NCBI RefSeq assembly: GCF_000311725.1
Contig: NZ_HE978515.1
Coordinates: 80,310 to 144,309, forward strand
Direction of reading: 5' to 3'
Length of the DNA: 64,000 nt
Source: Robertmurraya massiliosenegalensis JC6
GTDB lineage: Bacteria > Bacillota > Bacilli > Bacillales > Cytobacillaceae
Of this stretch, positions 1-9,516 are shown piece by piece. The position numbers and the translations under genes are program-made. Under the pieces are notes generated by a model, which searched no databases, was not told the origin of the DNA, and worked only from the letters and a program-made list of their open reading frames with translations. Position 1 is the first letter of the stretch; each line of letters starts with the position of its first letter.

Positions 1-195
1 GCTTAAGGGTGAGAGCTGGTTGGCGCAAAATAGGGTCTTGTAGTAGAAAGTTAGACAAAACGGAAATCGGTTGGATTCTTGAAGGCTAATTTTCGTTTCA
101 CTCGATTTTTTGTATGAGGAAAATCGAAGGTCTGGCGTTAATACAAAAATAGAGAAAGGTGAATTTGAAGCTAGTTATGTCCCAGCCTCTTTAAT

Positions 196-1086
196 TCATG
201 ATGATTGACGTTTCACTTCCACCTCACACTGTTTCTCCAATGGCTTGATAACAGCAGACATATCTTCATTCCCTAGCCCTTTAGCAATCGCATGAAAAAA
301 TACATCCTCAGCATGATCCCCTAATTTATGTTTGATCCCCGTTTGAGAAAATAGTTCATTCGCCAATTTTACATCCTTATGAACATATTTTACGGCACCA
401 CCAGGCTGAAATTTTCGTTCAAGGACGTATTGCTCCATATGGCGCTCAAGCATACGACTATTGCCATAGCTTACTCTTAACAATTGATATAACTGCTCAG
501 CATCCAACCCGAAAGATACTCCTGCAACCATTGCTTCTGATGAAGCGGTAGTGTGAACGGCGACAAGGTATTGATTAATCAGTTTGGCCACACTTCCAGA
601 ACCTGATTTCCCTAAATATTCAATCGTTTTTCCGAACTGTTTAAACAATGGCAACACTTTTTCGAATGATTCAGCATCACCACCAACCATAATCGTCAAT
701 GCCCCTTGTTCAACTCCTTCTGGCCCGCCACTCACTGGCGCATCAAGATACGATATTCCTTTTTTGCGAGCAACCTGATAAATCATCTGACTTGTTTTCA
801 TGCCCACGGTCGAAAAATCGATACAAATAGCTCCCTTATTAGCATTCGGGATTACATGATCGAGAAATACTCGCTCACAATCTTTTGGCATTGACAGACA
901 ACAACAAATAATATCACAGTCTTTTGATAAGCTAGCAATATCCTCTGCCATTTCTGCTCCCATCGCCACTAAAGGAACTGTCTTTTCTACCGTGCGATTA
1001 TACACCGTAACATCATAACCACCCTGCAAAAGCTTGATCGCAATGCGCGAACCCATAACTCCTAAGCCAATAAATCCAATTTTCAT
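196..1086 (-). CDS. glxR: 2-hydroxy-3-oxopropionate (tartronate semialdehyde) reductase family protein
   Basis: A 296-residue beta-hydroxyacid dehydrogenase that would reduce tartronate semialdehyde to D-glycerate with NAD(P)H in the cytosol. Seen: the N-terminal dinucleotide-binding motif GFIGLGVMG (residues 4-12), the substrate-binding motif DAPVSGG (115-121) and the catalytic lysine block GSGSVAKLINQY (K168, N172 region). An earlier in-frame start exists, but the ATG at 1086 has GAAGGAG eight bases upstream and overlaps the hyi stop as ATGA, so I chose it. Translational coupling to hydroxypyruvate isomerase supports the glyoxylate/glycerate role. Other members of the family (3-hydroxyisobutyrate dehydrogenase, gamma-hydroxybutyrate dehydrogenase) cannot be excluded. 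No glyoxylate carboligase gene lies in the window. Confidence 0.82.
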   Translation of the reverse strand: MKIGFIGLGVMGSRIAIKLLQGGYDVTVYNRTVEKTVPLVAMGAEMAEDIASLSKDCDIICCCLSMPKDCERVFLDHVIPNANKGAICIDFSTVGMKTSQMIYQVARKKGISYLDAPVSGGPEGVEQGALTIMVGGDAESFEKVLPLFKQFGKTIEYLGKSGSGSVAKLINQYLVAVHTTASSEAMVAGVSFGLDAEQLYQLLRVSYGNSRMLERHMEQYVLERKFQPGGAVKYVHKDVKLANELFSQTGIKHKLGDHAEDVFFHAIAKGLGNEDMSAVIKPLEKQCEVEVKRQSS

Positions 1087-1871
1087 AGACTTGCTCCTTC
1101 TCTCGATGATCCCAACCAAGAAAAACTATCCTCACTTCTAGCTTTAGGAAAATACTCTAAACCTACATATCCAGCATAGCTGCTTGATTGGATATGTTGA
1201 AAAATATTCCCATAATGAATTTCACCTGTTCCCGGTTCATGTCTCCCCGGACAATCTGCAATTTGCACATGACCAATTGTATGTAAATGTTGTTGAAAGT
1301 TGGATAGCAAATCACCATGCATTTTCTGTACATGGTAAAAATCATATTGTAGCTTAACATTTGGTAAATTCATTTCATCGATTATGTTAAGGGCATCATG
1401 TAAGGACGAGAGAAAATAACCTGGCATGTCGATAGCATTGATTGGCTCGATCAAAAGAACAAGGCCATGCTCTGCCATCTTTTTAGCAGCATAAGCCATA
1501 TTCTTTATATATGTCTTTTTTGCTTCCTCATAAAGGCAAGCTTGAGGGACAATTCCAGCCATACAATGTATACGTTCTACCTTTAACCTTTTTGCATATG
1601 CTATTGACTGTTCAACTGCCATCTTAAACTCAGCCTCTCTTTTTTTATCCACCGCCAAGCCCCTGTCGCCGGCTTCCCAGTTCCCAGCTGGACAATTAAT
1701 TAATGTCATCGAAAGTTTGTTTTCCCTTAACTTCGCCTCAATTTCCTCTATTGCATAATCATAAGGAAATTGACATTCGACATATTGAAACCCCGCTTCC
1801 TTTGCTTTCTTAAAACGGTCCAAAAAGGGAACTTCAGTGAAAATCGTTGATAAATTAACAGAAAAACGCAT
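1083..1871 (-). CDS. hyi: hydroxypyruvate isomerase family protein (TIM barrel)
   Basis: A 262-residue xylose-isomerase-like TIM barrel, the length usual for hydroxypyruvate isomerase, which interconverts hydroxypyruvate and tartronate semialdehyde. Visible family features are the N-terminal RFSVNLSTIFTEVPFLDR segment, LLIEPINAIDMPGYFLS (metal-ligand Glu in the fifth strand), HVQIADCPGRHEPGTGEI and the late GLEYFP. It is the first gene of a two-gene unit; its TGA overlaps the ATG of the reductase. The start has a clean AAGGAGG seven bases upstream. Related sugar epimerases share the fold, so substrate is inferred from the partner gene. Confidence 0.83.
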   Translation of the reverse strand: MRFSVNLSTIFTEVPFLDRFKKAKEAGFQYVECQFPYDYAIEEIEAKLRENKLSMTLINCPAGNWEAGDRGLAVDKKREAEFKMAVEQSIAYAKRLKVERIHCMAGIVPQACLYEEAKKTYIKNMAYAAKKMAEHGLVLLIEPINAIDMPGYFLSSLHDALNIIDEMNLPNVKLQYDFYHVQKMHGDLLSNFQQHLHTIGHVQIADCPGRHEPGTGEIHYGNIFQHIQSSSYAGYVGLEYFPKARSEDSFSWLGSSREGASL

Positions 1872-2091
1872 TCTTGTTCCTCCTTACGACTCTGTTCTTT
1901 CTAATTTCTACATTTGTCAGTGAATCCCTTTTTCTAAAAGGTCCTTTTTCGAAAAACATGATTGCTTTTGGAAAGCTATAAGAAACAAATTGCCTGATTT
2001 AGGGAGCGAAAATTGTCGTCGCACACTTCATGTATAGCCATAACCGTGATATAAGGGTAAAAACTGGCTTCTCAGTACAAAAAAAAGCAAA

Positions 2092-2130
2092 GAGAGAAAA
2101 ATAAATAGAGCTGCAAATTCACAGCTCTAC
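2092..2130 (-). terminator. intrinsic terminator after dacC
   Basis: An eight-base-pair stem (2106-2113 with 2122-2129, TAGAGCTG/CAGCTCTA) is followed on the minus strand by a T-rich tract, ten bases past the carboxypeptidase stop codon. Confidence 0.75.
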
Positions 2131-2139
2131 TTCTATTCA

Positions 2140-3576
2140 TTATTGATTTGCAATAACTTTGATAAGTTTGTCCTCCACTTGTTTTCCTTTATGTTCATCT
2201 AGAAGATTATTCATGATGACAGAAAAAATCAGCGATTCCCCACTTCTTGTCTTCGTGTAACCTGAAATTGAAGTAACGGTCGTTAATGTACCGGTTTTAG
2301 CCTGCACCTGTAAATCAGCCATCCGCTTCCTCAACGTACCACCAATCATTTTTGACGTTTTCCCTGCAACAGGCAATGATTCGTAGTACGTTGAAAACCA
2401 TGGCTTGTTTTGGATCACATATAAGAGTTTCGAGAGTTCATTTGTTGTGACAAGGTCAATATGAGAAATACCAGAACCATCACGGATCATAAGTGTTTTC
2501 GTATTAATCCCGAATTTCTTGAGTTCTTCATTAAGTACTTTTATTCCCTCTTGCCAACTTCCTTTTCCAAATCTTTGTTTTCCCATCTCCTTTATAAGGA
2601 CTTCAGCATGAACATTATTACTCAACTTCATAAATGGTACTAACAACTGTGATAATGGGATAGAAAAGTGAATAGCAATAATCTTCCCTGCCTTAAACTG
2701 ACCTCTTTGTACTTTCCCGTCAAGAATAATTCCTTGTGCTTTCAATCCTTGTTTAAACAAATCAAGTGCATATCCTGTTGGTTCCCAAACGGCTATATAT
2801 TCTTTTTTTCTAGGTGTAGCGATCGGAAGCATCCCTTCTAAAATCAAATGATTACTACCATGCTCTCGTTCCATGTGAAAATAAGCTTTTCCTTCAGGTG
2901 AGACTGTCGATATACGATTTAACACTTTGATGTAATCATTCTGAGGTATCAGTTCAATCCGTGCTTTATCGCCAATATGTTTGCCCGGTTTAATTTCAAC
3001 GATGACCGACCCTGTATCATAATCTCCATTAGGGGCAGCCGTTAATGCTGAAATTTGTGCACCATAATAATGCTCCTCGTCCGTCCAAATCATATCTTGA
3101 GACAAGCGCACTGCATCATACCATGAATCATCACCAATAAGATTCCCTTCTATTTTCCTAATCCCTTTTTCCATTAATTGAGAAGCCAATGCTTGAAAGT
3201 CCTCTGACTTAAGTGTTGGATCACCTTTCCCTACTAAATATACATTTCCCTTTAATGTATTCCCATGCATGACACCATCAGTATATACCTCTGTTTTAAA
3301 GATATGTTCTTCACCTAATGCAGAAAGGGCAGCTGCAGCCGTAAACAACTTCATATTTGAGGCTGGTCTTAAACGAGTATCACCATTAAATTGGTACAGC
3401 ATTTCCCCTGTTTTCCCCGAGCGAATACTTATGCCAACTATCGCTCCCTTTAAAGCAGGTTCATTTTGAATGATCGATTGGAGTTCTTGTTCCAAATTAG
3501 CTGCACTCAAACTTTGCGGAAAAAGACTGGTAAGTAGAAAAATGAATAAAGCTATTTTAATTTTCAATGGCTTCAC
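2140..3576 (-). CDS. dacC: D-alanyl-D-alanine carboxypeptidase/endopeptidase, PBP4 type (peptidase S13)
   Basis: A 478-residue low-molecular-weight penicillin-binding protein of the PBP4/PBP4a class that trims peptidoglycan stem peptides outside the membrane. An N-terminal signal peptide (about residues 5-25, ending LSA-A) is followed by the three penicillin-binding motifs: SNMK (SxxK, about residue 73), SNN (SxN, about 312) and KTGTL (about 427). Length fits B. subtilis PBP4a (DacC). The start is GTG at 3576; a TTG nine bases downstream has better ribosome-site spacing and is an alternative. It stands alone, closed by a terminator. In B. subtilis dacC is a sporulation/stationary-phase gene, but nothing here proves the same control. 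Confidence 0.88.
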   Translation of the reverse strand: MKPLKIKIALFIFLLTSLFPQSLSAANLEQELQSIIQNEPALKGAIVGISIRSGKTGEMLYQFNGDTRLRPASNMKLFTAAAALSALGEEHIFKTEVYTDGVMHGNTLKGNVYLVGKGDPTLKSEDFQALASQLMEKGIRKIEGNLIGDDSWYDAVRLSQDMIWTDEEHYYGAQISALTAAPNGDYDTGSVIVEIKPGKHIGDKARIELIPQNDYIKVLNRISTVSPEGKAYFHMEREHGSNHLILEGMLPIATPRKKEYIAVWEPTGYALDLFKQGLKAQGIILDGKVQRGQFKAGKIIAIHFSIPLSQLLVPFMKLSNNVHAEVLIKEMGKQRFGKGSWQEGIKVLNEELKKFGINTKTLMIRDGSGISHIDLVTTNELSKLLYVIQNKPWFSTYYESLPVAGKTSKMIGGTLRKRMADLQVQAKTGTLTTVTSISGYTKTRSGESLIFSVIMNNLLDEHKGKQVEDKLIKVIANQ

Positions 3577-3618
3577 TTCCCCATAAATAAATGATTACTT
3601 AGTAATTTACCCAAAAGA

Positions 3619-3660
3619 TGGAAAAATAATAAAACCTGTATCCGATTCGATACAGGTTTT
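3619..3660 (-). terminator. intrinsic terminator after yitT-family gene
   Basis: A perfect 12-base-pair stem (3631-3642 with 3649-3660, loop CGATTC) is followed on the minus strand by ATTATTTTT, six bases past the stop of the upstream membrane protein gene. Confidence 0.87.
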
Positions 3661-3666
3661 CTAGTA

Positions 3667-4533
3667 TTAATGTATAGCCGATTTGAATTTTCCACCGTGA
3701 GCTTCATGGGTGTCCATGATCGTGATGAATGCATTCGGATCGATTTCAAAAATCATACTTTTTAATTTTGCAACTTCCAAGCGTGTCACAACCACATAAA
3801 TGACTTCTTTTTCTTTATCATGATAGCCACCCTTTCCATACAGTCTAGTGACACCACGTCCAAGCCTTTGTCCGATCGTTTCTGACAATTCCTCGTATTC
3901 ATCAGATACAATGATCGCTGCTTTCGTTTCATTAAGAATCCCTTGTGAAACCCCATCAATCGCCTTTGAAGCAATATAATAAGTTAGGATTGAATACATT
4001 GCCTGTTCCCAGCCAAGGACAAAACCAGCCCAACCGAAAATAAAGACATTGACGAACATGACAAACTCACCAACGGAAAAAGGCAGTTTCTTCGTAAGAA
4101 GGATCCCTAGAATTTCGGTACCATCCAGGGCTCCACCAGCTCTTACGACAATTCCTACCCCAGCACCTAAGAGCAAGCCGCCAAATACGGTGGCGAGCAG
4201 GGGAACTGTTGTGAACGCCTCAACATGATGGAGTAACTGTTCGAAAATAGAAAGAGATATAATTCCGACGAGAGACGAGATAAAGAAGCTCTTCCCAATA
4301 TACTTATAACCCGCATATAAAAATGGAAGGTTAATAACGAGAATAAGGATTCCAAAATTAATCCCTGTTAAATAGTTGGTTAACAATGAAACACCAATGA
4401 CTCCGCCATCTATAATCTTATTTGGTACTAAAAACAGCTCAATCGAGATTGCTGCAAATGCCGCTCCAATGACGATCATAATGTAGCGGAAAATAAGACG
4501 TTTTAACTTTGTTTTCTTATGTACTTTTGCCAA
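3667..4533 (-). CDS. YitT family membrane protein (DUF161 + DUF2179)
   Basis: A 288-residue integral membrane protein. The first two thirds hold about five hydrophobic segments with the family's signature glycine-rich loops ([28 protein letters not shown]). The last 85 residues are a soluble DUF2179 domain ([34 protein letters not shown]). Members include B. subtilis YitT, YqfU, YpjC and YxkD; molecular function is unknown. I cannot assign a specific paralogue. The start is a TTG with AGAGGTG eight bases upstream. It is a single-gene unit. Confidence 0.85.
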   Translation of the reverse strand: MAKVHKKTKLKRLIFRYIMIVIGAAFAAISIELFLVPNKIIDGGVIGVSLLTNYLTGINFGILILVINLPFLYAGYKYIGKSFFISSLVGIISLSIFEQLLHHVEAFTTVPLLATVFGGLLLGAGVGIVVRAGGALDGTEILGILLTKKLPFSVGEFVMFVNVFIFGWAGFVLGWEQAMYSILTYYIASKAIDGVSQGILNETKAAIIVSDEYEELSETIGQRLGRGVTRLYGKGGYHDKEKEVIYVVVTRLEVAKLKSMIFEIDPNAFITIMDTHEAHGGKFKSAIH

Positions 4534-4643
4534 ACAATAACACCTCTTATGTAGTTAAATTCATTCACCAAAATTAATCGAATAATCCTATTTTCTTACA
4601 AAGAGGTAAATTGTTCAAGCAATTTCCCTAGATTTTCTTACCT

Positions 4644-7181
4644 CTACCAACGTTCCAAACGTCTCTCATGACAAAAATCGCATATTGGATATGGATGCTC
4701 CCATGGTAAAGTTTTCCCACATCTTCTACATTTTTTCTTCATTTTCTTTACTTCTGTTTTGATTGATTCATGAACAGCATCACTTAACTCTTCCCGTACT
4801 TTTTCCCAATAATGCGCTTCAAGCCTTTTATCCAGACGATACAAAAACAATAAATGTAGTCCAATTGCTTTATATGATAATTCCTGTTCTTCTAAATTAC
4901 GTTTTTTAATGACGGGTTCTGGTAGTTCTGCCCCTTCTACAATCGCAAACATTGTATCTCGCCACTGATGAATTAACCCTTGGTCCTTTGTTGAAAATGG
5001 CAAGTGTAAAAATCCATATAAATCCATCATGGAAAGTCGGGCTTCTACTTCAGTTCCACGAATGACATGATAGAGCTCTCTTTCCTGTGAAAGACTTGCT
5101 TTTTCAGTACCTTGTGGACTTTCAAATTTCCCCCACAATTCAAAAAACATATCAAGCTCACGATAATATTTTTGAAATCGTTCAAACACAGTTGCCGTCG
5201 GTGCAATGGCAAATGATTCTACGGGTTGATCTTCCATTTTGAGTAGATGCTTCATGACTTTAATATCTGAGCTAAACGCTACCTTTCCTATATCATATAA
5301 CCCTTTTCGCCCAGCTCTTCCTGCGATTTGCTTTACCTCTTGAGAAGTCAGCCTTCTTCTTTTCGTACCATCAAACTTTTCCGATTCTAAAAAGACGATA
5401 CGTCGAATGGGCAAATTTAAGCCCATTCCGATTGCATCCGTTGAGACGATTACTTTCGTTTCACCATCAATAAAGCGTTGCATTTCTTTTTTCCTTGTTT
5501 CTGGCGGCATGCTACCGTAAATGACACTAACGGTAAAGCCCGAATTTTGTAGTCTTGATGCCGTTTCAAGCACTCGTTTTCGTGAGAAACAGACTAATGC
5601 ATCGCCGTTTTTCGTTTGTTCAAGACTGAAAAGGCGCTTCTCCACCTGCAATGGAATGTCTCGATAATATTCTCTTACTTCGATAATTGCATTACCTAGA
5701 AGCTTGCATACTATTTCTTTTAAGCTTTTGCTACCTACAATATGAACCTCACGTGCATTTGCTTTCGTGATCGCTTTATACCAAGAAAAACCTCGATCCT
5801 TATCAGCAATCATTTGCGCTTCATCAATCACGACCACATCAAAATACTCTTTCTCATGAAACATTTCAACCGTACAAGAAAAGTGCTTTGCATCTCCTGT
5901 AAGTTTTTCTTCTTCACCTGTTTTTAACGTACAAGGTACTCCATCAGCATTCAATTTATCATATACTTCTAGAGCTAAAAGTCGTAATGGAGCCAAATAA
6001 AGTCCGCTTGTGCCCTTTTTCAATTGCTCTAAAGCATGATGCGTTTTTCCGGTATTCGTGTCACCTATATGAAGCACATAGCGAATATTACTCCCTAGTT
6101 GCGGCTGATACTCTTGTCCAAAAATTTCATCAATCCGACGTGCCTCTTCTTCTTCCTTTCTTCTTAATGCTGCTAACTCCTCTTCCTTCCTTTTATCTCG
6201 CTGCGCTAAATCATCCATGAGAATTTGTTCATGACGGTCCGAATCAAATGGCACAGCAGCCAATGCTAGTAGATCATCTACATACTCTTCTTTTATTAAG
6301 TTAAAAAAATCAACTGCGATTTCAGGTAATTCTTCATTTAATAATTCTTCAATTTCTGCCAATTTAATCGACTCTATACTTTGACTATTCTCACCTAGTT
6401 CTTCAAAGATGAAGAGTGGTACTTTGTCATACACGATTTCTCGAATAAGTTGTTCAAAAATAGTATGATATGTCTCATATTGATAAAGATATCTGCCCCG
6501 GTATCTCGTTTTTCTGATATCACCAGTTAATTCCTCTAAAAAAGTATGAAGGGTGGAATAATCACTTGCATGAAAATGCCCTATATTGCGAAGGGGAATT
6601 TCAAGTGAGAACAGATCAAGTTTTTCATACCTCGTTTGCGTTTTGATGATTTTTACAAGGTTAGTAGCTATATAATAACGGGTATGTAAGTAAAAAAGTT
6701 GATAATTGTCAGTTAAACTTTCATCAACTATTACATCTATTTTTTGCCACAATTTCATTTTTTCTTCTTGATGTAACTTTTCCTCTTCGTTAGTTAAAAA
6801 TTGCTCCCGTGCTTTTTTATAAATTTCATCCCATTCTTCTAGATCATCAAATCTTTGTTGAACCCACAACCATACGTCAAAAGGTTGATATTCGCGAATC
6901 TCCTGACGAAAGGAGTGATTGATTAGCTTTCGATCAACTCCTTCAACTTCGTATCCTAATTTTTCGAGCCACTCCACTTTTTCCTTTCTTGGGATCTGGT
7001 TAGATGCCTTATTTACCCATACATTGATCCAAATTTGTGTCAAATAATTCTTTCGCTCAACTAGAAATTGGTCAATGGAAGGTTGCTGTTCCTTACATCC
7101 CAGGTAGCGATATATATCCTCCCAGACCTTGCTCTTTGTATGTTCAATTGCTGCTAGATGTACCACTTCTAAATGTGACAT
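4644..7181 (-). CDS. Suv3-like DEAD/DEAH-family RNA helicase
   Basis: An 845-residue protein whose central part is a superfamily 2 helicase of the Suv3 type. The P-loop GDTNTGKTHHAL (about residue 375), LYLAPLRLLALE (motif Ia), VVIDEAQM (motif II, about 452), STDAIGMGLNLP (motif V) and QIAGRAGRKG (motif VI) are all present. The GDTNTGKT P-loop and DEAQ box are characteristic of Suv3, the mitochondrial degradosome helicase. About 350 N-terminal residues, rich in charged and helical sequence, match nothing I recognise. The C-terminus ends in a CRRCGK...CDFCHE zinc ribbon (about 816-835). The start has AAAGGAG seven bases upstream. Its role, perhaps RNA turnover, is inference. Confidence 0.8.
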   Translation of the reverse strand: MSHLEVVHLAAIEHTKSKVWEDIYRYLGCKEQQPSIDQFLVERKNYLTQIWINVWVNKASNQIPRKEKVEWLEKLGYEVEGVDRKLINHSFRQEIREYQPFDVWLWVQQRFDDLEEWDEIYKKAREQFLTNEEEKLHQEEKMKLWQKIDVIVDESLTDNYQLFYLHTRYYIATNLVKIIKTQTRYEKLDLFSLEIPLRNIGHFHASDYSTLHTFLEELTGDIRKTRYRGRYLYQYETYHTIFEQLIREIVYDKVPLFIFEELGENSQSIESIKLAEIEELLNEELPEIAVDFFNLIKEEYVDDLLALAAVPFDSDRHEQILMDDLAQRDKRKEEELAALRRKEEEEARRIDEIFGQEYQPQLGSNIRYVLHIGDTNTGKTHHALEQLKKGTSGLYLAPLRLLALEVYDKLNADGVPCTLKTGEEEKLTGDAKHFSCTVEMFHEKEYFDVVVIDEAQMIADKDRGFSWYKAITKANAREVHIVGSKSLKEIVCKLLGNAIIEVREYYRDIPLQVEKRLFSLEQTKNGDALVCFSRKRVLETASRLQNSGFTVSVIYGSMPPETRKKEMQRFIDGETKVIVSTDAIGMGLNLPIRRIVFLESEKFDGTKRRRLTSQEVKQIAGRAGRKGLYDIGKVAFSSDIKVMKHLLKMEDQPVESFAIAPTATVFERFQKYYRELDMFFELWGKFESPQGTEKASLSQERELYHVIRGTEVEARLSMMDLYGFLHLPFSTKDQGLIHQWRDTMFAIVEGAELPEPVIKKRNLEEQELSYKAIGLHLLFLYRLDKRLEAHYWEKVREELSDAVHESIKTEVKKMKKKCRRCGKTLPWEHPYPICDFCHERRLERW

Positions 7182-7469
7182 TTACACTCTCCTTTAAAGA
7201 ACTTAACAATATCTTTCCACAAGACACAAACAAATTTAACGCTTTCTTGCATAAGTTTATAGAAACAAGTTTTTTATAGAGTCGTTTCTCAAACAATGTA
7301 GCAATTGATCCATAAAAACAAACCTTTTTTATTCTGACAAGTAAAAAAGAACAGAGAAAAAAGCTTGCTTATTCCATCTTTGGTATTCTGCTATGTGAAA
7401 ATCGAAATGGCAAAGCATTCGAATCATTTCAACCGTGCAAAAACATCCTTTATGAAAGGACAGATACTT

Positions 7470-7991
7470 TTGAATCATTTCCTGTTTCAAAACCTTCAAG
7501 AAAAAGAAATGTCCTTTGAACAAGTCTTCGAGCGAATTTTAAAGTTTATGAAATTAAATCCCCGTGGTAATTATCGTTTAATGATTGGCACTGATTCACA
7601 GGTACATCATGATTATACCCTTTTTATTACAGGAATCGTCATTCAAAATGAGGGGAAAGGTGCGTGGGCGTGTATTCGAAGAGTATATGTTCGTAGAAGA
7701 ATGGAACATTTACATGAAAGAATCTCGAAGGAAACATCCTTAACAGAAGAAATAGTAGCTTTGTTTACTGAAGATAGAAAGAATAATATGATCGATATCA
7801 TACTCCCATTTATCTATCAAGGGGCTACGTTTTCAATGGAAGGTCATATTGATATCGGAGCCGGCAAACGTAACAAAACAAGGATTTACGTAGAAGAAAT
7901 GGTAGCAAGAATAGAATCACTGGGGCTTGAACCGAAAATCAAACCAAACTCATTTGTCGCATCAAGCTATGCCAATCGGTACACGAAATGA
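7470..7991 (+). CDS. ykuK: YkuK-family RNase H-like protein (DUF458)
   Basis: A conserved small protein with an RNase H-like fold signature: LMIGTDSQVH near residue 32 places an Asp on the first strand, followed by GAWACIRRVYV and, later, EGHIDIGAGKRNKTR. The biochemical activity of YkuK is not established. I chose the TTG at 7470 because AAAGGA lies nine bases upstream and it gives 173 residues, matching the usual ~172. The longer frame back to 7365 has no ribosome site and would add an unrelated N-terminus. It stands divergent from the helicase gene. Confidence 0.8.
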   Translation: MNHFLFQNLQEKEMSFEQVFERILKFMKLNPRGNYRLMIGTDSQVHHDYTLFITGIVIQNEGKGAWACIRRVYVRRRMEHLHERISKETSLTEEIVALFTEDRKNNMIDIILPFIYQGATFSMEGHIDIGAGKRNKTRIYVEEMVARIESLGLEPKIKPNSFVASSYANRYTK

Positions 7992-8111
7992 AAAATGGAC
8001 AAAAATCGAAGATTATTTACTAGTAACAAAATATTAGAAAGATTCTCATCCTTTATGTTACTTTTTGTATTATACTAATGTTAGGAAAAGTAACATGAAG
8101 GAGGGGTCTTA

Positions 8112-9479
8112 ATGCTCTTTTTTAAAAAAAATATAAAAGAGAACGAATTGGAGCAAATCACCAAGCTAGATCACCGTATTGATGGGCAGATTCAAGTAGC
8201 TGTTGACCAATTAAATGGAGTAGTTGAGCAAGTAAAAATCGCTACAAAGGAACTTGAGCGAACTTCTAATTCGAGTAAAGACAGCACTAGTCAACTACTA
8301 GCTCACAGTGAAAAAACAGTTAGCTATACGCTGCAAGTAGCAGAGAAAATGCAAACCATTGAATCATCAGCATTAAATATATCAGCTTCTTCCGAAGAGA
8401 TATTTTCTAAAGCAAGTGCATCACAGGACGATTTAAATATTTCATGGAACTCATTTCATGCTTTACAAAATAAATTCGAGGAATTAAGTCACAGTCATAA
8501 CACACTCCTTCAACAAATGAATCACCTTGTTAAATTTTCTGAAAAAATTCATGAAATTGTACATACAATCGGATCTATATCACAAAAGACAAAAATATTA
8601 GCATTAAATGCGAGCATTGAAGCGGCAAGAGCTGGGGAACACGGAAGAGGTTTTTCTGTCGTGGCAAACGAAGTTGGCGAACTAGCGAATCAAACTTCAC
8701 TAGCTGTAGAAGAAACGAGAGAAAACTTAAATCTAATACAAGAAGAAATTAAGATTTCAACACAAATGGTTGAAAACGAGACCGAAGAAGTCAAGGTAGG
8801 TACATTAGAGTTACGAAATATCTTAAACTATATGGAATCTTTCAAAGGAAATTTAACACAAATAACAAAGATGGTGTCAGACTCAACTACAGCTGTTGGC
8901 GAACAGTCTGAGAATATTCAAGAGATTGTTCAATTACTTGAACGCATTACCGAACTTTCGGTCGAAACAAAGGATGGTGTTTTGCGAGTCAATCATGATA
9001 TGGATGCCCAACATGAAAACGTCAAACAAATGTTAACGATTAGTGATTCGTTAATGAGTACATCCACTGAACTGGAAAGCCTTGTCCATCATAATGAAAA
9101 CTCAACAAAAATTGTCGATATTTCCGTCATCGAAAAAACGAGAAATAATCTAGCCCAGATCCTAAAAAGCGATGAAATTCAATCAATGAATGCAGATAGC
9201 CATCAATCAATCTTTGATGAAACGCTTCAAAAATTTCAAGATCTAGAAGCGCTTTGGAGCAATAACCTAGACGGAACCTTTGTCTATTCAAATCCGCCAG
9301 CTGGTCTCGTCAACGCAAAGGCACGTCCATGGTTTACTCAAGCACTATCAGGTCAACCATATGTTTCTGAGGTTTATATTTCTGCACTAACAAAGAAGTC
9401 TTGTATCACCCTTTCTTTCCCCATTTATAAGGATGAAAGTTTAGTAGGTGTGCTTGGTGCTGATATTGCTATAAGTTAA
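8112..9479 (+). CDS. soluble methyl-accepting chemotaxis protein with C-terminal Cache-like domain
   Basis: A 455-residue chemoreceptor-type protein with no membrane segment. Residues ~1-330 are a coiled-coil signalling domain; the hairpin tip is recognisable as [20 protein letters not shown] and the adjoining [18 protein letters not shown], the CheA/CheW contact region. Residues ~345-455 form a small alpha/beta domain ending in [35 protein letters not shown] and [19 protein letters not shown], which reads as the distal part of a Cache/PDC sensor. Ligand sensing would therefore be cytoplasmic and at the C-terminus. AAGGAGG precedes the ATG. A convergent terminator follows. Confidence 0.85.
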   Translation: MLFFKKNIKENELEQITKLDHRIDGQIQVAVDQLNGVVEQVKIATKELERTSNSSKDSTSQLLAHSEKTVSYTLQVAEKMQTIESSALNISASSEEIFSKASASQDDLNISWNSFHALQNKFEELSHSHNTLLQQMNHLVKFSEKIHEIVHTIGSISQKTKILALNASIEAARAGEHGRGFSVVANEVGELANQTSLAVEETRENLNLIQEEIKISTQMVENETEEVKVGTLELRNILNYMESFKGNLTQITKMVSDSTTAVGEQSENIQEIVQLLERITELSVETKDGVLRVNHDMDAQHENVKQMLTISDSLMSTSTELESLVHHNENSTKIVDISVIEKTRNNLAQILKSDEIQSMNADSHQSIFDETLQKFQDLEALWSNNLDGTFVYSNPPAGLVNAKARPWFTQALSGQPYVSEVYISALTKKSCITLSFPIYKDESLVGVLGADIAIS

Positions 9480-9488
9480 GCAACATGA

Positions 9489-9516
9489 GAGGAGCAGTTA
9501 AAGCTCCTCCTCTTTA
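9489..9516 (+). terminator. intrinsic terminator after chemoreceptor gene
   Basis: A seven-base-pair stem (9489-9495 with 9503-9509, GAGGAGC/GCTCCTC) is followed by CTCTTTATT. It overlaps the stop codon of the convergent helicase gene by a few bases. Confidence 0.68.

Noticed and set aside
1-195. A gene fragment at the left edge
   Set aside because: No frame with family resemblance or a start signal was seen in the first 195 bases; it appears to be intergenic DNA downstream of glxR.
7365-7469. An N-terminal extension of YkuK starting at 7365
   Set aside because: There is no ribosome site at 7365, 7407 or 7452, while TTG at 7470 has AAAGGA at nine bases and gives the family length.
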